Both the position numbers and the translations under genes were made by a program. From Croceimicrobium hydrocarbonivorans (GTDB taxonomy: Bacteria > Bacteroidota > Bacteroidia > Flavobacteriales > Schleiferiaceae): 64,000 nt of DNA. The notes beneath the pieces are model-generated. The model was not told where the DNA came from. It worked only from the letters and a program-made list of their open reading frames with translations, and searched no databases. This document shows positions 41,602 to 51,561 of this stretch, in pieces. The DNA lies in assembly GCF_014524565.1 (NCBI RefSeq), contig NZ_CP060139.1, positions 3,665,501 to 3,729,500 on the forward strand, in the 5' to 3' direction. How positions within the stretch are numbered: position 1 is the stretch's first letter; each line of letters begins with the position of its first letter.

Positions 41602-44292
41602 CTATAAGTACTGTCCTGGAGTTTCTTCGAATTTATCCTTAAAGCATTTCACAAAATAGGCAGCACTATTAAAGCCACAGGCAAAGGCTATCTCCGAAAC
41701 ATTGCCTTCCTTTTGCTGCAGCATTTCCTTGGCCTTATCCAAACGGAAATTCTGGATAAGCTTATTGGCAGATATGCCTAAGAGGGCCTTAAGCTTTCGA
41801 TTGAGATGGGTTTTACTCATGGCCACTTCATCGGCCAAATTCTCCACGCCAAAGCTTGGGTTGCTGAACTCCTTATCCAGGCAAGTTTCCAGTTTTTGCA
41901 AAAAGGCTTTATCTACCTTATTAACAGTATTCTCCTGTACTTGCTGTAAGTTTTCCTGTGCTTGCTTTTGCAACCAGAGCGCTCTTTGCTTTAAGATATT
42001 CTTGACTCTCAACAGTAGTTCTTCCGAATCAAAAGGCTTGGCCAGATAGTCATCAGCGCCAGCGGCTAATCCTTCATTAACGGCCTGCTGTTCGCTTTTG
42101 GCAGTTAGCAGGATAATAGGGATATGACTGGTTTGGGGATGGTTCTTTAATTTCAAGGTTAGTCCCTTGCCATCCAATTCGGGCATCATTAAATCGCTGA
42201 TGATCAAATCCGGCATTTGCGCCTGGGCTATCTCCCAACCACTGTTTCCGTTTTCGGCAACCAGGACTTCAAAATCAGAGACCAGGCAAGATTTAAGGTA
42301 TTTCCTCAAGTCTGGATGGTCTTCTACTACTAGTACTGTAGCCTTATGGCTTGGATTGATTTCTCCAGAATCTGGCTCTGATCCATCTTCTTCTATAAAC
42401 TCTAATTCGGTATGGTCTTTAAAGTTTTCAGGATAAGGGATTTCAATGCTAAAGAGGCTACCCTGCTTAATTTGACTTTCCACTTTTATGTCACCTCCAT
42501 GTTGCTCAACCAGCGCTTTGCAGAGAGCTAAGCCAATACCGGTGCCGGCCATCGGATTGCGAGGAGCATCTGGATCCTGGTAAAATCGATCGAATACATA
42601 GGGAAGGGCCTTGGCGCTTATTCCCGCACCTTGATCTTCCACTTGTATCCGTACTTTCTGATTCTCCAAGCTTTGCAGTTTTAAGCTCACAAGCGCATCG
42701 CTGCCACTGAACTTTATAGCATTGCTCAGCAAATTGGCAATAATCTGCTGCATTTTCTCCCCATCAAAGGGAAAGAAGAGGGGATTCTCGGTACCATGAT
42801 ATTTCAGTCGAATACCACGCTCCTGAGCCAAAGAGCTAAATTGACTTAATTGATAATTGAGGAAGGCGTTTAAGTCCTGCTTCTTTAAGATCAGCTGAGG
42901 AGGGTTAAACTCTTGTCGGCTTAAATCTAAGATTTGGTTCACCAGATTTTGTAAGCCTTCTGTAGCATTTTTAGCGATACCCAGGGCCTCTTTCTGATCG
43001 CCTTCTGGCAGATCTTGCCAAACTCGCTTAACCGGATCAGCCACCAATGTAAGGGGACTGCGCAATTCGTGGGAGATGTCTTCGAAAAAGCGACTCTTAA
43101 TATGGATCAATTGTTGGGCTTCTCTTCGCTCTTGCTGGATTTTAGTCACCTCGGCCGCCAGTGAGAAAAAGAGGATTAAAGAGAAGATCAATGTTCCGAT
43201 CTGAAAGAAATAAGGACTAAAGTAGGAATTGGGAACCCAGCCCAATTCGGTGATAGTCATTAATAAAGCGCCGACCAGTAAAATCACGAAAGAAATTAAT
43301 AATCGCTGAGCCGCTTCCACTTTTTGGATACTGTAGTAGATCACCATAAACAGATGCACCACCAGTACATAGGCCAGAGCATAATTGATCCAATAGAGCA
43401 GAGGACCAAAGATGGAGATAAGTAAGAGGCCCAAGGTAATAAGGTGGCTAATACTGAAAAACCAAAAGGCTTTTTTACTCCTCTTCCTCAGTTGTAGGTA
43501 TTCCTCCACAAAAAGCCCTCCAAAAAGAGTAAGGAAGGAAAGTACAATTAAACTGGGTTTAAAGGGATCAATATCCTTGAACCAGCTTAGCCAAAAGGGA
43601 TTTAAATTGCTGCGAATCTGGAAATAAGGAATCCAAAAAAGCATATGCAAGCCAAAATAAACCAGCGCTCGATATTTGATTAGATAGGCCGCTACAAAAG
43701 CAAAGAGACCGATCAAGAGTATCATACCAGCATAAAGGTTTTGAATGCGAGTTTTTTGATAGTATTCTGCTCTTAAAGCCGAGGCCTCGAAGAGGAATAA
43801 TTCTGTGTAATGGGGATTGGTATTTGAGGGCTCAAATTCCTGATAAACCAATAAGGCCTGGCCTTCATCAGACCCTAACTGTAATGGCAAATAATGATGC
43901 GCGCTGGGTAACGCATTTTTAGCTTGACCTAAACTATCAACCTGAATTCCCTTTTCCTTAAAATGGAAAAGCACAATGCGATTCGCGAGTCGGCAAAAGC
44001 GAAGAAACAAACTAAGATCTGCTCCACTGCGATTATCCAATCGAAAATAAAGGAATTGCCCCTGGTTATGATCTCCCAGTTCTTTATTGATGAAGCTATA
44101 TTGATCCGCATTTAAGGGAATAGATTCTAAATCCTCAATTACGACTAGTGAATCCCTAAAGTCGGCATTGTAGATTTCAGGATCTGAGATGCTAAAGCTC
44201 TGAATACCATGATGACCCTGACTCCATAAGCCAAAAGGCAAGAGGAATGCAAATAGTAAAAGCCTAAAGAGCTTAATGGGGGGCAAAGGCAT
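41602..44292 (-). CDS. Hybrid sensor histidine kinase / response regulator / AraC HTH
   Basis: The 896-residue one-chain two-component system has a signal peptide (1-25). A 7TMR-DISM extracellular beta domain (about 35-170) and seven membrane segments (about 182-382) follow. HisKA has phospho-acceptor His408 (FFEDISHELRSPLTLVADP). HATPase_c has N box QQIIANLLSNAIKF, G1 VEDQGAGIS and G2 GTGIGLALCK. A receiver domain has VLVVEDHPDL, phospho-Asp700 (IISDLMMPELDG) and TAK. A C-terminal AraC HTH follows (FSNPSFGVENLADEVAMSKT, IAFACGFNSAAYFVKCFKDK). It senses an unknown signal and binds DNA itself. No obvious target is adjacent. Confidence 0.92.
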   Translation of the reverse strand: MPLPPIKLFRLLLFAFLLPFGLWSQGHHGIQSFSISDPEIYNADFRDSLVVIEDLESIPLNADQYSFINKELGDHNQGQFLYFRLDNRSGADLSLFLRFCRLANRIVLFHFKEKGIQVDSLGQAKNALPSAHHYLPLQLGSDEGQALLVYQEFEPSNTNPHYTELFLFEASALRAEYYQKTRIQNLYAGMILLIGLFAFVAAYLIKYRALVYFGLHMLFWIPYFQIRSNLNPFWLSWFKDIDPFKPSLIVLSFLTLFGGLFVEEYLQLRKRSKKAFWFFSISHLITLGLLLISIFGPLLYWINYALAYVLVVHLFMVIYYSIQKVEAAQRLLISFVILLVGALLMTITELGWVPNSYFSPYFFQIGTLIFSLILFFSLAAEVTKIQQERREAQQLIHIKSRFFEDISHELRSPLTLVADPVKRVWQDLPEGDQKEALGIAKNATEGLQNLVNQILDLSRQEFNPPQLILKKQDLNAFLNYQLSQFSSLAQERGIRLKYHGTENPLFFPFDGEKMQQIIANLLSNAIKFSGSDALVSLKLQSLENQKVRIQVEDQGAGISAKALPYVFDRFYQDPDAPRNPMAGTGIGLALCKALVEQHGGDIKVESQIKQGSLFSIEIPYPENFKDHTELEFIEEDGSEPDSGEINPSHKATVLVVEDHPDLRKYLKSCLVSDFEVLVAENGNSGWEIAQAQMPDLIISDLMMPELDGKGLTLKLKNHPQTSHIPIILLTAKSEQQAVNEGLAAGADDYLAKPFDSEELLLRVKNILKQRALWLQKQAQENLQQVQENTVNKVDKAFLQKLETCLDKEFSNPSFGVENLADEVAMSKTHLNRKLKALLGISANKLIQNFRLDKAKEMLQQKEGNVSEIAFACGFNSAAYFVKCFKDKFEETPGQYL

Positions 44293-44371
44293 GGTAGAGT
44301 TTTCCCAGCGAATTTAGCACAATTCTATGCTGAAAGCCGCAGGGAAAAGCCCCATTTATTGTCTTTCAGCT

Positions 44372-45997
44372 TTAAGCTTGAATTATGCCCGGGTTGTAAG
44401 CTCTTTCAATAGGAGCATGATTGGCCATTTCAATTCCCATGCTAATCCAAGTACGGGTGTCTAAGGGATCAATAATAGCATCGGTCCACAAACGAGCAGC
44501 GGCATATTCCGGCTTCATTTGCTCTTCGTAGCGATCCTGAATTTTCTTGAGCATCGCTTCTTCCTGCTCCTTACTGATTTCCTCACCTCTGGATTTTAAG
44601 CTGGCTTTTTCGATTTGCAAGAGCACCTTCGCGGCTTGAGCTCCGCCCATTACCGCCAGCTTACTGTTAGGCCAAGCTACAATAAGTCGGGGATCGTATG
44701 CCTTACCACACATGGCATAATTACCGGCACCAAAGCTATTGCCAATGATTACCGTAAACTTGGGTACCACCGAATTACTCATGGTGTTCACCATTTTGGC
44801 GCCATCTTTAATAATACCGCCGTGCTCACTGCGCGATCCTACCATAAAGCCGGTAACATCTTGCAAGAATACCAATGGGATTTTCTTCTGATTGCAATTG
44901 GCAATAAAGCGAGAAGCCTTATCGGCTGAATCGGAATAAATTACTCCTCCAAATTGAGTCTCGCCCTTTTTGGCGCGCAGTAATTCGCGGTTGTTCGCCA
45001 CTATACCTACCGCCCAGCCATCGATACGGGCATAGCCGGTAATGATTGTACGACCGTATCCCGCTTTATATTCTTCAAATTCTGAATTGTCTACCAGGCG
45101 CTCAATAATGTCTAAAGTCTTATAGGGCTTGCCATCCCGTGGAATTAAGCCGTAAATTTCTTTAGGATCCTTAGCCGGCTTTTGGGCTTTGGCGCGATTA
45201 AAACCAGCTTTATTGGTATCGCCCATTTTATCGACAATATTCTGGATGCTAGTTAAGGCATCCTTATCGTCTTTAGCCTTATAATCAGTAACTCCTGAAA
45301 TTTCGCTGTGCGTTGTAGCTCCACCCAGGCTTTCATTATCAATATCTTCACCAATGGCTGCTTTCACTAAATAGGAGCCTGCTAAAAATATAGATCCGGT
45401 TTTATCCACGATCAAAGCCTCATCGCTCATAATAGGCAAATAGGCACCACCGGCAACGCAGGAACCCATGATGGCGGCAATTTGACTAATCCCTTTAGAG
45501 GATAGAATGGCATTATTTCTAAAGATGCGTCCGAAGTGTTCTTTATCCGGAAAAATTTCATCCTGCATTGGCAGATATACTCCCGCACTGTCTACCAGAT
45601 AAATGATAGGAATATGGTTTTCCATGGCCAATTCCTGGGCCCTTAAGTTTTTCTTGCCGGTAATAGGGAACCAGGCGCCAGCCTTAACCGTGGCATCATT
45701 GGCTACTACTAAGGTCATGCGGCCCTTGATATAACCCAACACAACTACAACTCCGCCACCAGGACAGCCTCCATGCTCGGCATACATATCGTAACCGGCA
45801 AAGGCACCAATCTCAATTTGAGGTTTCTTCGAATCTAATAAATAGGCAATACGCTCCCGAGCTGTAAGTTTTCCTTGCTCATGTTGTTTGGCAATCTTTT
45901 TATCGCCGCCGCCTTTGTGGATTTTATGGAGTTTGGTTTTTACTTCCGAAACCAGAAGTTTCAGATGGTCTTCGTTCTTGTTAAATTCCAAGTTCAT
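44372..45997 (-). CDS. Biotin-dependent acyl-CoA carboxylase, carboxyltransferase (beta) subunit
   Basis: The start at ATG 45997 (MNLEFNKNEDHLKLLV, 541 residues) overlaps the upstream stop by one base; an ATG four codons earlier is less likely. It shows the carboxyltransferase crotonase-fold halves: KLTARERIAYLLD, VVANDATVKAGAWFPITGKK, IMGSCVAGGAYLPIMSDEAL, LAGSYLVKAAIGEDIDNESL GGA, VFLQDVTGFMVGSRSEHGGI, IIGNSFGAGNYAMCGKAYDP. The pattern is closest to methylcrotonoyl-CoA carboxylase beta (leucine breakdown), with propionyl-CoA carboxylase as the alternative. The biotin-carboxylase subunit is not in the window. Confidence 0.88.
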   Translation of the reverse strand: MNLEFNKNEDHLKLLVSEVKTKLHKIHKGGGDKKIAKQHEQGKLTARERIAYLLDSKKPQIEIGAFAGYDMYAEHGGCPGGGVVVVLGYIKGRMTLVVANDATVKAGAWFPITGKKNLRAQELAMENHIPIIYLVDSAGVYLPMQDEIFPDKEHFGRIFRNNAILSSKGISQIAAIMGSCVAGGAYLPIMSDEALIVDKTGSIFLAGSYLVKAAIGEDIDNESLGGATTHSEISGVTDYKAKDDKDALTSIQNIVDKMGDTNKAGFNRAKAQKPAKDPKEIYGLIPRDGKPYKTLDIIERLVDNSEFEEYKAGYGRTIITGYARIDGWAVGIVANNRELLRAKKGETQFGGVIYSDSADKASRFIANCNQKKIPLVFLQDVTGFMVGSRSEHGGIIKDGAKMVNTMSNSVVPKFTVIIGNSFGAGNYAMCGKAYDPRLIVAWPNSKLAVMGGAQAAKVLLQIEKASLKSRGEEISKEQEEAMLKKIQDRYEEQMKPEYAAARLWTDAIIDPLDTRTWISMGIEMANHAPIERAYNPGIIQA

Positions 45998-47088
45998 TAG
46001 TTCGCGCAATTTTCAACGGTAATTACCGCTTTGAGAGAGAAAAGTTGAGGTGAGAAAGCATCACTTTGCAATAAGCTGAAGACATTTTGCTCTTCACGCA
46101 CACTTACAAAAATGATTTCGGGTAGGCCATCACCACTAAGGTCGCCATACCAGTATAATTCGGGGATGCTGCAGCTACCATAGTCGCCCAGCACTTCTTT
46201 GAGGTCTTGTGTTTTGGTTTCGGCACCAAAGCCCATACTAGCTACCAGCTTATAGTTTTCGGCTTTGGGGCAAGGTCCAGCTTTAGTGATGGAACCGGTT
46301 GCACTGAGTTTCAATCCGTTTTGGGGATCTAAAGTCCATTCTTGCCCTGGGAATAAGCGCTTACCGCGGATGCTAATCGTTTTTAAAACATCGGCTAATT
46401 GCACTTCCTGATAAGGGTAGGAGCCGGGTACGCCAAAAAGGAATAAGCTTCGTTCATCCTGATCCGTAAGTACATCAAATTCCATGGTTTGGCTATTCTG
46501 ATTCTTACTTAAAACCACATTCAGGTTTAAAGGTTTAATGGCCATGGTCCCAGTGGGATTAATTTCATCATCCAGAAAAACCCCATACCAATAGAGTTTT
46601 AAATTTATATCCTGCACCGGACCGCAGTAATTATAGGTCTCGGTTAAGAATTGGAATTCAGGATTGGGTAAATAAATATGTGGGGTTTTTAGTACTTCTT
46701 CTTGGGCTGCTATTATGGTGTCCCCCAAGCTATCACCCGCTAGCAATTTTTTAGAAGCCTCAATAAGGCTGTCAGTTTCAAAGCTGAGATCAATGGTTTC
46801 CAGAAATCCATCGAAGGAGTAGCCCTGCTGACCTTTATAATTTACCTGGCGCCAAAAGCCTTTGATGCCTTCATATTGCAATTCGCCATAGCTGCTGTCG
46901 GCACAATAATGTACGGTGTCATTTTGCGGAATGGTGCGGATAAATCCTTTACCGGGCGCTTTACGAAGAATTAAACCACTAGGGGCTGTAACCTTGGCCC
47001 AGGTTTTTGGGCATTCTTGTGCGAGAAGAGCGGGGCTCGCCATAAGGAAGCAGAGCAGCACCGCAATGATGGGGAACCTTTGGAGCAT
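45997..47088 (-). CDS. Secreted SH3-like (SH3b) domain protein
   Basis: The 363-residue protein has a signal peptide ending ALLAQ (residue 23). A bacterial SH3-like domain follows (WAKVTAPSGLILRKAPGKGF IRTIPQNDTVHYC, FWRQVNYKGQQGYSFDGFLE, residues 28-97). The rest is unassigned, with SCSIPELYWYGDLSGDGLPE (a DxxGDGxPE calcium-loop-like motif). SH3b domains usually bind cell-wall or protein ligands. It is coupled to the carboxyltransferase by a one-base overlap, although a functional link is not obvious. Confidence 0.7.
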   Translation of the reverse strand: MLQRFPIIAVLLCFLMASPALLAQECPKTWAKVTAPSGLILRKAPGKGFIRTIPQNDTVHYCADSSYGELQYEGIKGFWRQVNYKGQQGYSFDGFLETIDLSFETDSLIEASKKLLAGDSLGDTIIAAQEEVLKTPHIYLPNPEFQFLTETYNYCGPVQDINLKLYWYGVFLDDEINPTGTMAIKPLNLNVVLSKNQNSQTMEFDVLTDQDERSLFLFGVPGSYPYQEVQLADVLKTISIRGKRLFPGQEWTLDPQNGLKLSATGSITKAGPCPKAENYKLVASMGFGAETKTQDLKEVLGDYGSCSIPELYWYGDLSGDGLPEIIFVSVREEQNVFSLLQSDAFSPQLFSLKAVITVENCAN

Positions 47089-47103
47089 GCGCGAAAATAC
47101 AAA

Positions 47104-47709
47104 TTATAGCTGCCTTAAATAGTCGTAAGCTGCCGGACCTTCATTGAAGATTAAATCCAAAACCGAGAGCTCCGATTTGAAAGCGGTTTTATGATCAAAT
47201 ACCTGCGGGTATGCCGGATTTTGCTGTTCCGAGCGCAGTTTAGGGGAGAAGCTTTCGCGGAAGTCGTTTTCCACAGGATTAGGTTCCAACCAACTTTCAC
47301 TGAGCTGTACAATACCATCAAAGCGCAACCATTTTAAGATGAGTTGAGTTGTAGCCAGATTAAGCTCCGCTAAATTTTGAGGCGCTTGGGCAAAGAGGGC
47401 TTCAATCTCAGGTGCCAGAGCATCGAAGAAAGGACTGCCCCCATAGGAGGTGTTTAAGGCTTGCCAATGTTGCTGTGGCCAGTGATCGCGCTCACTGATT
47501 TGGGTATCTCGCATCAAGCCCCGACTGTTTTTATCGATGGCCAAATTGAGCATGAGCTCGCCATTAGGTCCGTCGATATAGCAACGGTTGCGATAGGTCT
47601 GCTTTTGAAAGCGATCGTATTGTTCCAGAATAACTTGATCACAGCGGATGAGCTGCGCATAATAGGAGACAGGCCCCCAGTAAGTTAAGCTGAACAATCC
47701 TTGAATCAA
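47104..47709 (-). CDS. WbqC-family protein
   Basis: The 201-residue cytoplasmic protein starts FSLTYWGPVSYYAQLIRCDQ VILEQYDRFQKQTYRNRCYI, continues NGELMLNLAIDKNSRGLMRD, and has WQQHWQALNTSYGGSPFF-like DHWPQQHWQALNTSYGGSPF. These are the conserved blocks of WbqC-like proteins, which occur in O-antigen or sugar-related contexts and have an unproven biochemical role. It overlaps lepB by 4 nt and lies in the conserved parA-parB-DUF5683-dapB-lepB-wbqC string of Bacteroidota. Confidence 0.85.
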   Translation of the reverse strand: MIQGLFSLTYWGPVSYYAQLIRCDQVILEQYDRFQKQTYRNRCYIDGPNGELMLNLAIDKNSRGLMRDTQISERDHWPQQHWQALNTSYGGSPFFDALAPEIEALFAQAPQNLAELNLATTQLILKWLRFDGIVQLSESWLEPNPVENDFRESFSPKLRSEQQNPAYPQVFDHKTAFKSELSVLDLIFNEGPAAYDYLRQL

Positions 47710-49361
47710 GCGGCTTGCTTTTTCTTATTCCGCCAGTAACGGAAACCATAGAAAGCCGCCACTGCTCCAATAAAGTACCAGAAATAAGAGCGACGTTCGC
47801 CTTCGCCACTAACGGTGGTAAATACACGGTCGGTACGAATCTTATCCATGCCACTAGCGTATTTGTCGTAGCTCATCCAAATGAAAACCGGCTTTCCTAC
47901 GATATGGTCGGCGGGTACAAAACCCCAATAACGACTATCCAGCGAATTATGACGGTTATCACCCATCATCCAGTAGTAGTCCTGGGCAAAGGTGTAATGC
48001 GTTTGTTCTTCACCGTCAATAATAAACTTATGACTCATCCCTTGTTTGGGCGAAACTACTTTAAAGTCATGCCCCTCATAAACCTCAATTATACGCTTGT
48101 AGAGATGGTAATTATTGATGGTGAGCTCCACTTGTGATCCGGCCGATGGAATTTGAATAGGGCCGAAATTATCGCGGGTCCAATGGTAAGGGTTTCCGGG
48201 AGGGAAGATCTGAGAACCATTGTCGTGATAAGCAGCATAATAAAACTGCAAACTGGAAGGAATGGACTTATCTAAATACTTGTGATTAAGTACAAAGAGG
48301 GTGTCGATATTTGAAATCTGCTTAAAAGTCTCAATAGCCGCATCACTAATGGTCACTACATAATCTTGCATGCCTTGAGGGATCTCAATCTGGCCAACTC
48401 GATTTCCATAGTTGCGCACAATGTTCGCGTGTAATTCACGTAAATCGATAACATCGTTAGCATCTCCAGTGGTATTGATGTCGAAGTCCTCCTTAAGCTT
48501 ATTTTCATTTAAATAACCCTGGGTCCGCACAAAGTACTGGAACTGCTTAATGGTGCGATCCGGCATTTCCTGGGTTTCTCCATTAATGTAAACCTCACCG
48601 TCTTTAATATTCAACTGATCCCCGGGTAAACCCAAGCAGCGCTTTACATAATGTTCGCGCTTATCAACCGGATAATAGTCTTCCATGGGATAATTGAATA
48701 CCACCGGATCATTGCGCTTTACATCGCTAATCTTGGGTAAGCGTAAATAAGGAAAAGTCACCGCATCACTAAAGGATTTCACTTCGGTAAAAGGAATCTT
48801 ATTGTGCATCAGCGGAAGCGAGAAGGGAGTCATGGGCAAACGACTGCCATACTGCAATTTGCTCACGAAGAGGAAGTCACCCACCATCAGCGATTTCTCC
48901 ATCGATGGAGTAGGGATGGTAAAGGCTTCGAAGGTATAAGCGCGAATTAAAGTAGCGGCCACCACAGCAAATACGATGGATGCAAAGCCTTCACTGATGT
49001 ATTTACGGATGATTTGAATATCACGATCCTGATACTTCAATTTGCTGGTATAACCCAGATATCCGAAATAGAGACCGAGGGTAATAACCCCCAATACGGT
49101 ATTGATGATATTGGCGATGCGATACATGTGCATCAGCTCAAAGAAGATCACCACCATCATTACATTACCTACAACTGGTAAAATGGCCAGGATGGTCCAC
49201 CACCAAGGACGGTGAATCACCTTGGTCATGATGTAAATATTGTAATAGGGCAGCAGGGCTTGCCAACTTTTATAGCCGGCGCCGGTGATAAAGCGAAGGG
49301 CTAAAACTCCATAATATACTTGCAGGAGGGTAAGAAAAATCAGCGTAAGGCCTATACTCAT
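47706..49361 (-). CDS. lepB: Signal peptidase I
   Basis: The 551-residue inner-membrane protease removes signal peptides from exported proteins. Residues 1-110 contain three to four membrane segments of the DUF5684 type. A further membrane segment (about 124-140) precedes the catalytic FTIPTPSMEKSLMVGDFLFV with Ser153. The general-base region is EHYVKRCLGLPGDQLNIKDG (Lys in VKRC). The C-terminal box is WMMGDNRHNSLDSRYWGFVP. The 200-residue insertion between boxes is usual for Bacteroidota LepB. A last membrane segment and KKKQAA tail end the protein. It overlaps dapB by 4 nt. Confidence 0.95.
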   Translation of the reverse strand: MSIGLTLIFLTLLQVYYGVLALRFITGAGYKSWQALLPYYNIYIMTKVIHRPWWWTILAILPVVGNVMMVVIFFELMHMYRIANIINTVLGVITLGLYFGYLGYTSKLKYQDRDIQIIRKYISEGFASIVFAVVAATLIRAYTFEAFTIPTPSMEKSLMVGDFLFVSKLQYGSRLPMTPFSLPLMHNKIPFTEVKSFSDAVTFPYLRLPKISDVKRNDPVVFNYPMEDYYPVDKREHYVKRCLGLPGDQLNIKDGEVYINGETQEMPDRTIKQFQYFVRTQGYLNENKLKEDFDINTTGDANDVIDLRELHANIVRNYGNRVGQIEIPQGMQDYVVTISDAAIETFKQISNIDTLFVLNHKYLDKSIPSSLQFYYAAYHDNGSQIFPPGNPYHWTRDNFGPIQIPSAGSQVELTINNYHLYKRIIEVYEGHDFKVVSPKQGMSHKFIIDGEEQTHYTFAQDYYWMMGDNRHNSLDSRYWGFVPADHIVGKPVFIWMSYDKYASGMDKIRTDRVFTTVSGEGERRSYFWYFIGAVAAFYGFRYWRNKKKQAA

Positions 49362-50074
49362 GATGGTAAATTTAATACATCGCGCATGCTGTAAACGCCT
49401 TGTTTGCCATTTAGGTATTCAGCAGCAATTACAGCACCTAATGCAAAGCCTTGGCGGTTATGCGCAGTATGGGTAATTTCAATATCGTCGATGGCACTGC
49501 TATAGCGAATGCTATGGGTGCCAGGTACTTCGTTTTCACGGATGGCTTCGATACTCAGATCAGAATCTGATTGAGCATTTTCTTTTAAAGCCCATTTATC
49601 TTTTTGAGGAAGACCTTTAATTAAGTCTTCAGCCAAACTAATGGCGGTTCCGGAGGGAGCATCCAATTTATGGATATGATGAATTTCGGTCATCTCCGCA
49701 TTGTAATCGGAATAAGGAGCCATCAAATCGGCCAAATAACGATTGAGCGCAAAAAAGAGATTCACGCCTAAACTAAAGTTAGAGGCATAAATTAATCCAC
49801 CATTCTTCTCCTGGCAAAGGGATACAATTTCATCATATCGATCGAGCCAGCCCGTGGTACCGGTTACTATGGGTACTCCAGATTCCAAGCAAGTTTTAAG
49901 GTTGCCATAGGCTGCTTCCGGAACGGAGAACTCAATGGCCACATCGGCCTTTTTCAATTCGGAAACTTGTGTGCCTTCCGAACCAAAACGGGCCACTACT
50001 TCATGACCGCGATCCACTAAAATCTTTTCCAGGGTTTTGCCCATCTTTCCGTATCCTACTAAGGCTACTTTCAT
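49358..50074 (-). CDS. dapB: 4-hydroxy-tetrahydrodipicolinate reductase
   Basis: The 238-residue cytoplasmic enzyme reduces the dipicolinate-pathway intermediate with NAD(P)H toward lysine and meso-diaminopimelate. The nucleotide fold starts VALVGYGKMGKTL. VTGTTGW is the conserved loop. MTEIHHIHKLDAPSGTA (residues 128-144) carries the catalytic His132/His133 and substrate Lys136. The C-terminal blocks EVPGTHSIRYSSAIDDIEIT and AHNRQGFALGAVIAAEYL are typical. It overlaps both neighbours by 4 nt, so this is a tight operon. Confidence 0.95.
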   Translation of the reverse strand: MKVALVGYGKMGKTLEKILVDRGHEVVARFGSEGTQVSELKKADVAIEFSVPEAAYGNLKTCLESGVPIVTGTTGWLDRYDEIVSLCQEKNGGLIYASNFSLGVNLFFALNRYLADLMAPYSDYNAEMTEIHHIHKLDAPSGTAISLAEDLIKGLPQKDKWALKENAQSDSDLSIEAIRENEVPGTHSIRYSSAIDDIEITHTAHNRQGFALGAVIAAEYLNGKQGVYSMRDVLNLPS

Positions 50075-50682
50075 GGATCGAGATTTATTTTGAGACCAAT
50101 GCCTACGGCCGAGAAATTGCCCATGGGGATAATTCGCGGTTCGAGGTTAAAGCTCAGGTCTTCGTTTACATTGTAATAAAAGAGGTGGGCATCTACATGG
50201 GCATCTACCACATTTAAGGCCCAAATAGCAGCGCCAATAATTAGGGATAGATCACGCCAATCGCGGTAAATATTTTGCAATTCTACCAATTGTCGATCCG
50301 AGTAAATCCCTTGATATTGATCAACACCCGAACTATCTGCCCGAATTAGAAAAGCATCCAGATACTGGCGGTACAAACGGTGATTATCAATAGCGAAATA
50401 AGCACAGGCGCCAATTCCACCATAAATGATGGGCATTTTCCAATACTTGCCATTATAGGCTTGTCCGGCTCCGGGTAATAGGGTAGAAAGCCAGGTTGCC
50501 CTGCTAACTGAATGCAGCTGGGAGCTGTCTAAAGGCTCCTTGCGGCTATCTTCATAGCTAAGACTATCATTGTTTTGGCCACTAAGCTGAAAGCTTGCCA
50601 AACAAATTATGATATGAAGGATGTACTTGGAAATGACCTTAGTTTTGGAGTTGCTCCAGAATGCGATCCAATTCGGCATCAT
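50071..50682 (-). CDS. DUF5683-family membrane-associated protein
   Basis: DUF5683 blocks are clear: RATWLSTLLPGAGQAYNGKY WKMPIIYGGIGACAYFAIDN, and IIGAAIWALNVVDAHVDAHL. The protein has one N-terminal signal-like segment (YILHIIICLASFQLSGQ) and further membrane-associated helices. The open frame begins at 50715, but that start lies 77 nt inside parB. The ATGs at 50682/50679, or a non-ATG start near 50634 just after parB, are more likely. I use 50682 but the start is uncertain. Function unknown, conserved beside parAB in Bacteroidota. Confidence 0.75.
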   Translation of the reverse strand: MMPNWIAFWSNSKTKVISKYILHIIICLASFQLSGQNNDSLSYEDSRKEPLDSSQLHSVSRATWLSTLLPGAGQAYNGKYWKMPIIYGGIGACAYFAIDNHRLYRQYLDAFLIRADSSGVDQYQGIYSDRQLVELQNIYRDWRDLSLIIGAAIWALNVVDAHVDAHLFYYNVNEDLSFNLEPRIIPMGNFSAVGIGLKINLDP

Positions 50683-51538
50683 TGCGGAAGCTAATGCTGA
50701 TTTTCCCACGACCACGCTTGCTACGGCTTAGGTCCACTTTCATCTGAAGTTTTTCAGAGAGATTTTCCTGGGCTTGCGCATAGTTTTCGGGTAATGGGCT
50801 GGAGCTAGTACTGGCTTTGCTTGTACTTTCCGTTTTGGAAGTTTTCAGCTTGCGCACGGCTTCCTCAATTTGACGCACACTCAAATCTTTCTTGATGGCA
50901 TCATGGTAAAGCTCTACTTGCTCCTCTTCCTGCTCTACATTGATTAAGGCTCGGGCATGACCCATGCTAATCATTTTGTCGCGCAGTCCCGCCTGAATCA
51001 AAGGCTGTAATTTAAGGAGGCGTAAATAGTTGGTAATGGTCGAACGCTTTTTACCTACGCGCTCGCTCATGGCTTCCTGAGTAAGATCACATTCCTCAAT
51101 CAATCTCTGATAGCTCAAAGCAATCTCAATGGGATCGAGTTCTTCCCTTTGAATGTTCTCCACCAGTGCCATTTCCAAAGTGGACTGATCATCCGCCAAA
51201 CGGATATAGGCAGGAATACTGTCCAGACCTGCGATTTTAGAGGCCCTGTAACGACGTTCACCAGAGATAATTTGGAAATTATCCCCCTCAACCTTGCGAA
51301 CAGTTATGGGCTGAATGATGCCGAGTTCCTTGATAGATACGGCTAGTTCTTCCAGCGCCTCAGGGTCAAATAGGGTACGGGGCTGATCGGGATTGGCCAC
51401 GATCTGCTCCAATGGGATTTCGGCAATGCTGCCTAATACTTTATCTGCATTTTGATCTTTACCGGTGCTAACATTACCGGTGTCATTTAAGAGGGCGGCG
51501 AGGCCCTTGCCCATAGCCTTACGTTTAGGTGTAGCCAT
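50639..51538 (-). CDS. parB: Chromosome-partitioning protein ParB
   Basis: The 299-residue protein has a basic N-terminal ParA-interaction segment (KRKAMGKGLAALLNDTG). The ParB/Srx CTPase domain follows (IPLEQIVANPDQPRTLFDPE, IISGERRYRASKIAGLDSIP with GERRYR at 93-98, ALVENIQREELDPIEIALSY). Next are an HTH (CDLTQEAMSERVGKKRSTIT NYLRLLKL) and a C-terminal dimerisation region. It binds parS sites and loads partition complexes near the origin. I did not find a convincing parS consensus by eye in the window. Confidence 0.95.
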   Translation of the reverse strand: MATPKRKAMGKGLAALLNDTGNVSTGKDQNADKVLGSIAEIPLEQIVANPDQPRTLFDPEALEELAVSIKELGIIQPITVRKVEGDNFQIISGERRYRASKIAGLDSIPAYIRLADDQSTLEMALVENIQREELDPIEIALSYQRLIEECDLTQEAMSERVGKKRSTITNYLRLLKLQPLIQAGLRDKMISMGHARALINVEQEEEQVELYHDAIKKDLSVRQIEEAVRKLKTSKTESTSKASTSSSPLPENYAQAQENLSEKLQMKVDLSRSKRGRGKISISFRNDAELDRILEQLQN

Positions 51539-51561
51539 TCAGTACTTTTTCAAAAGGATGC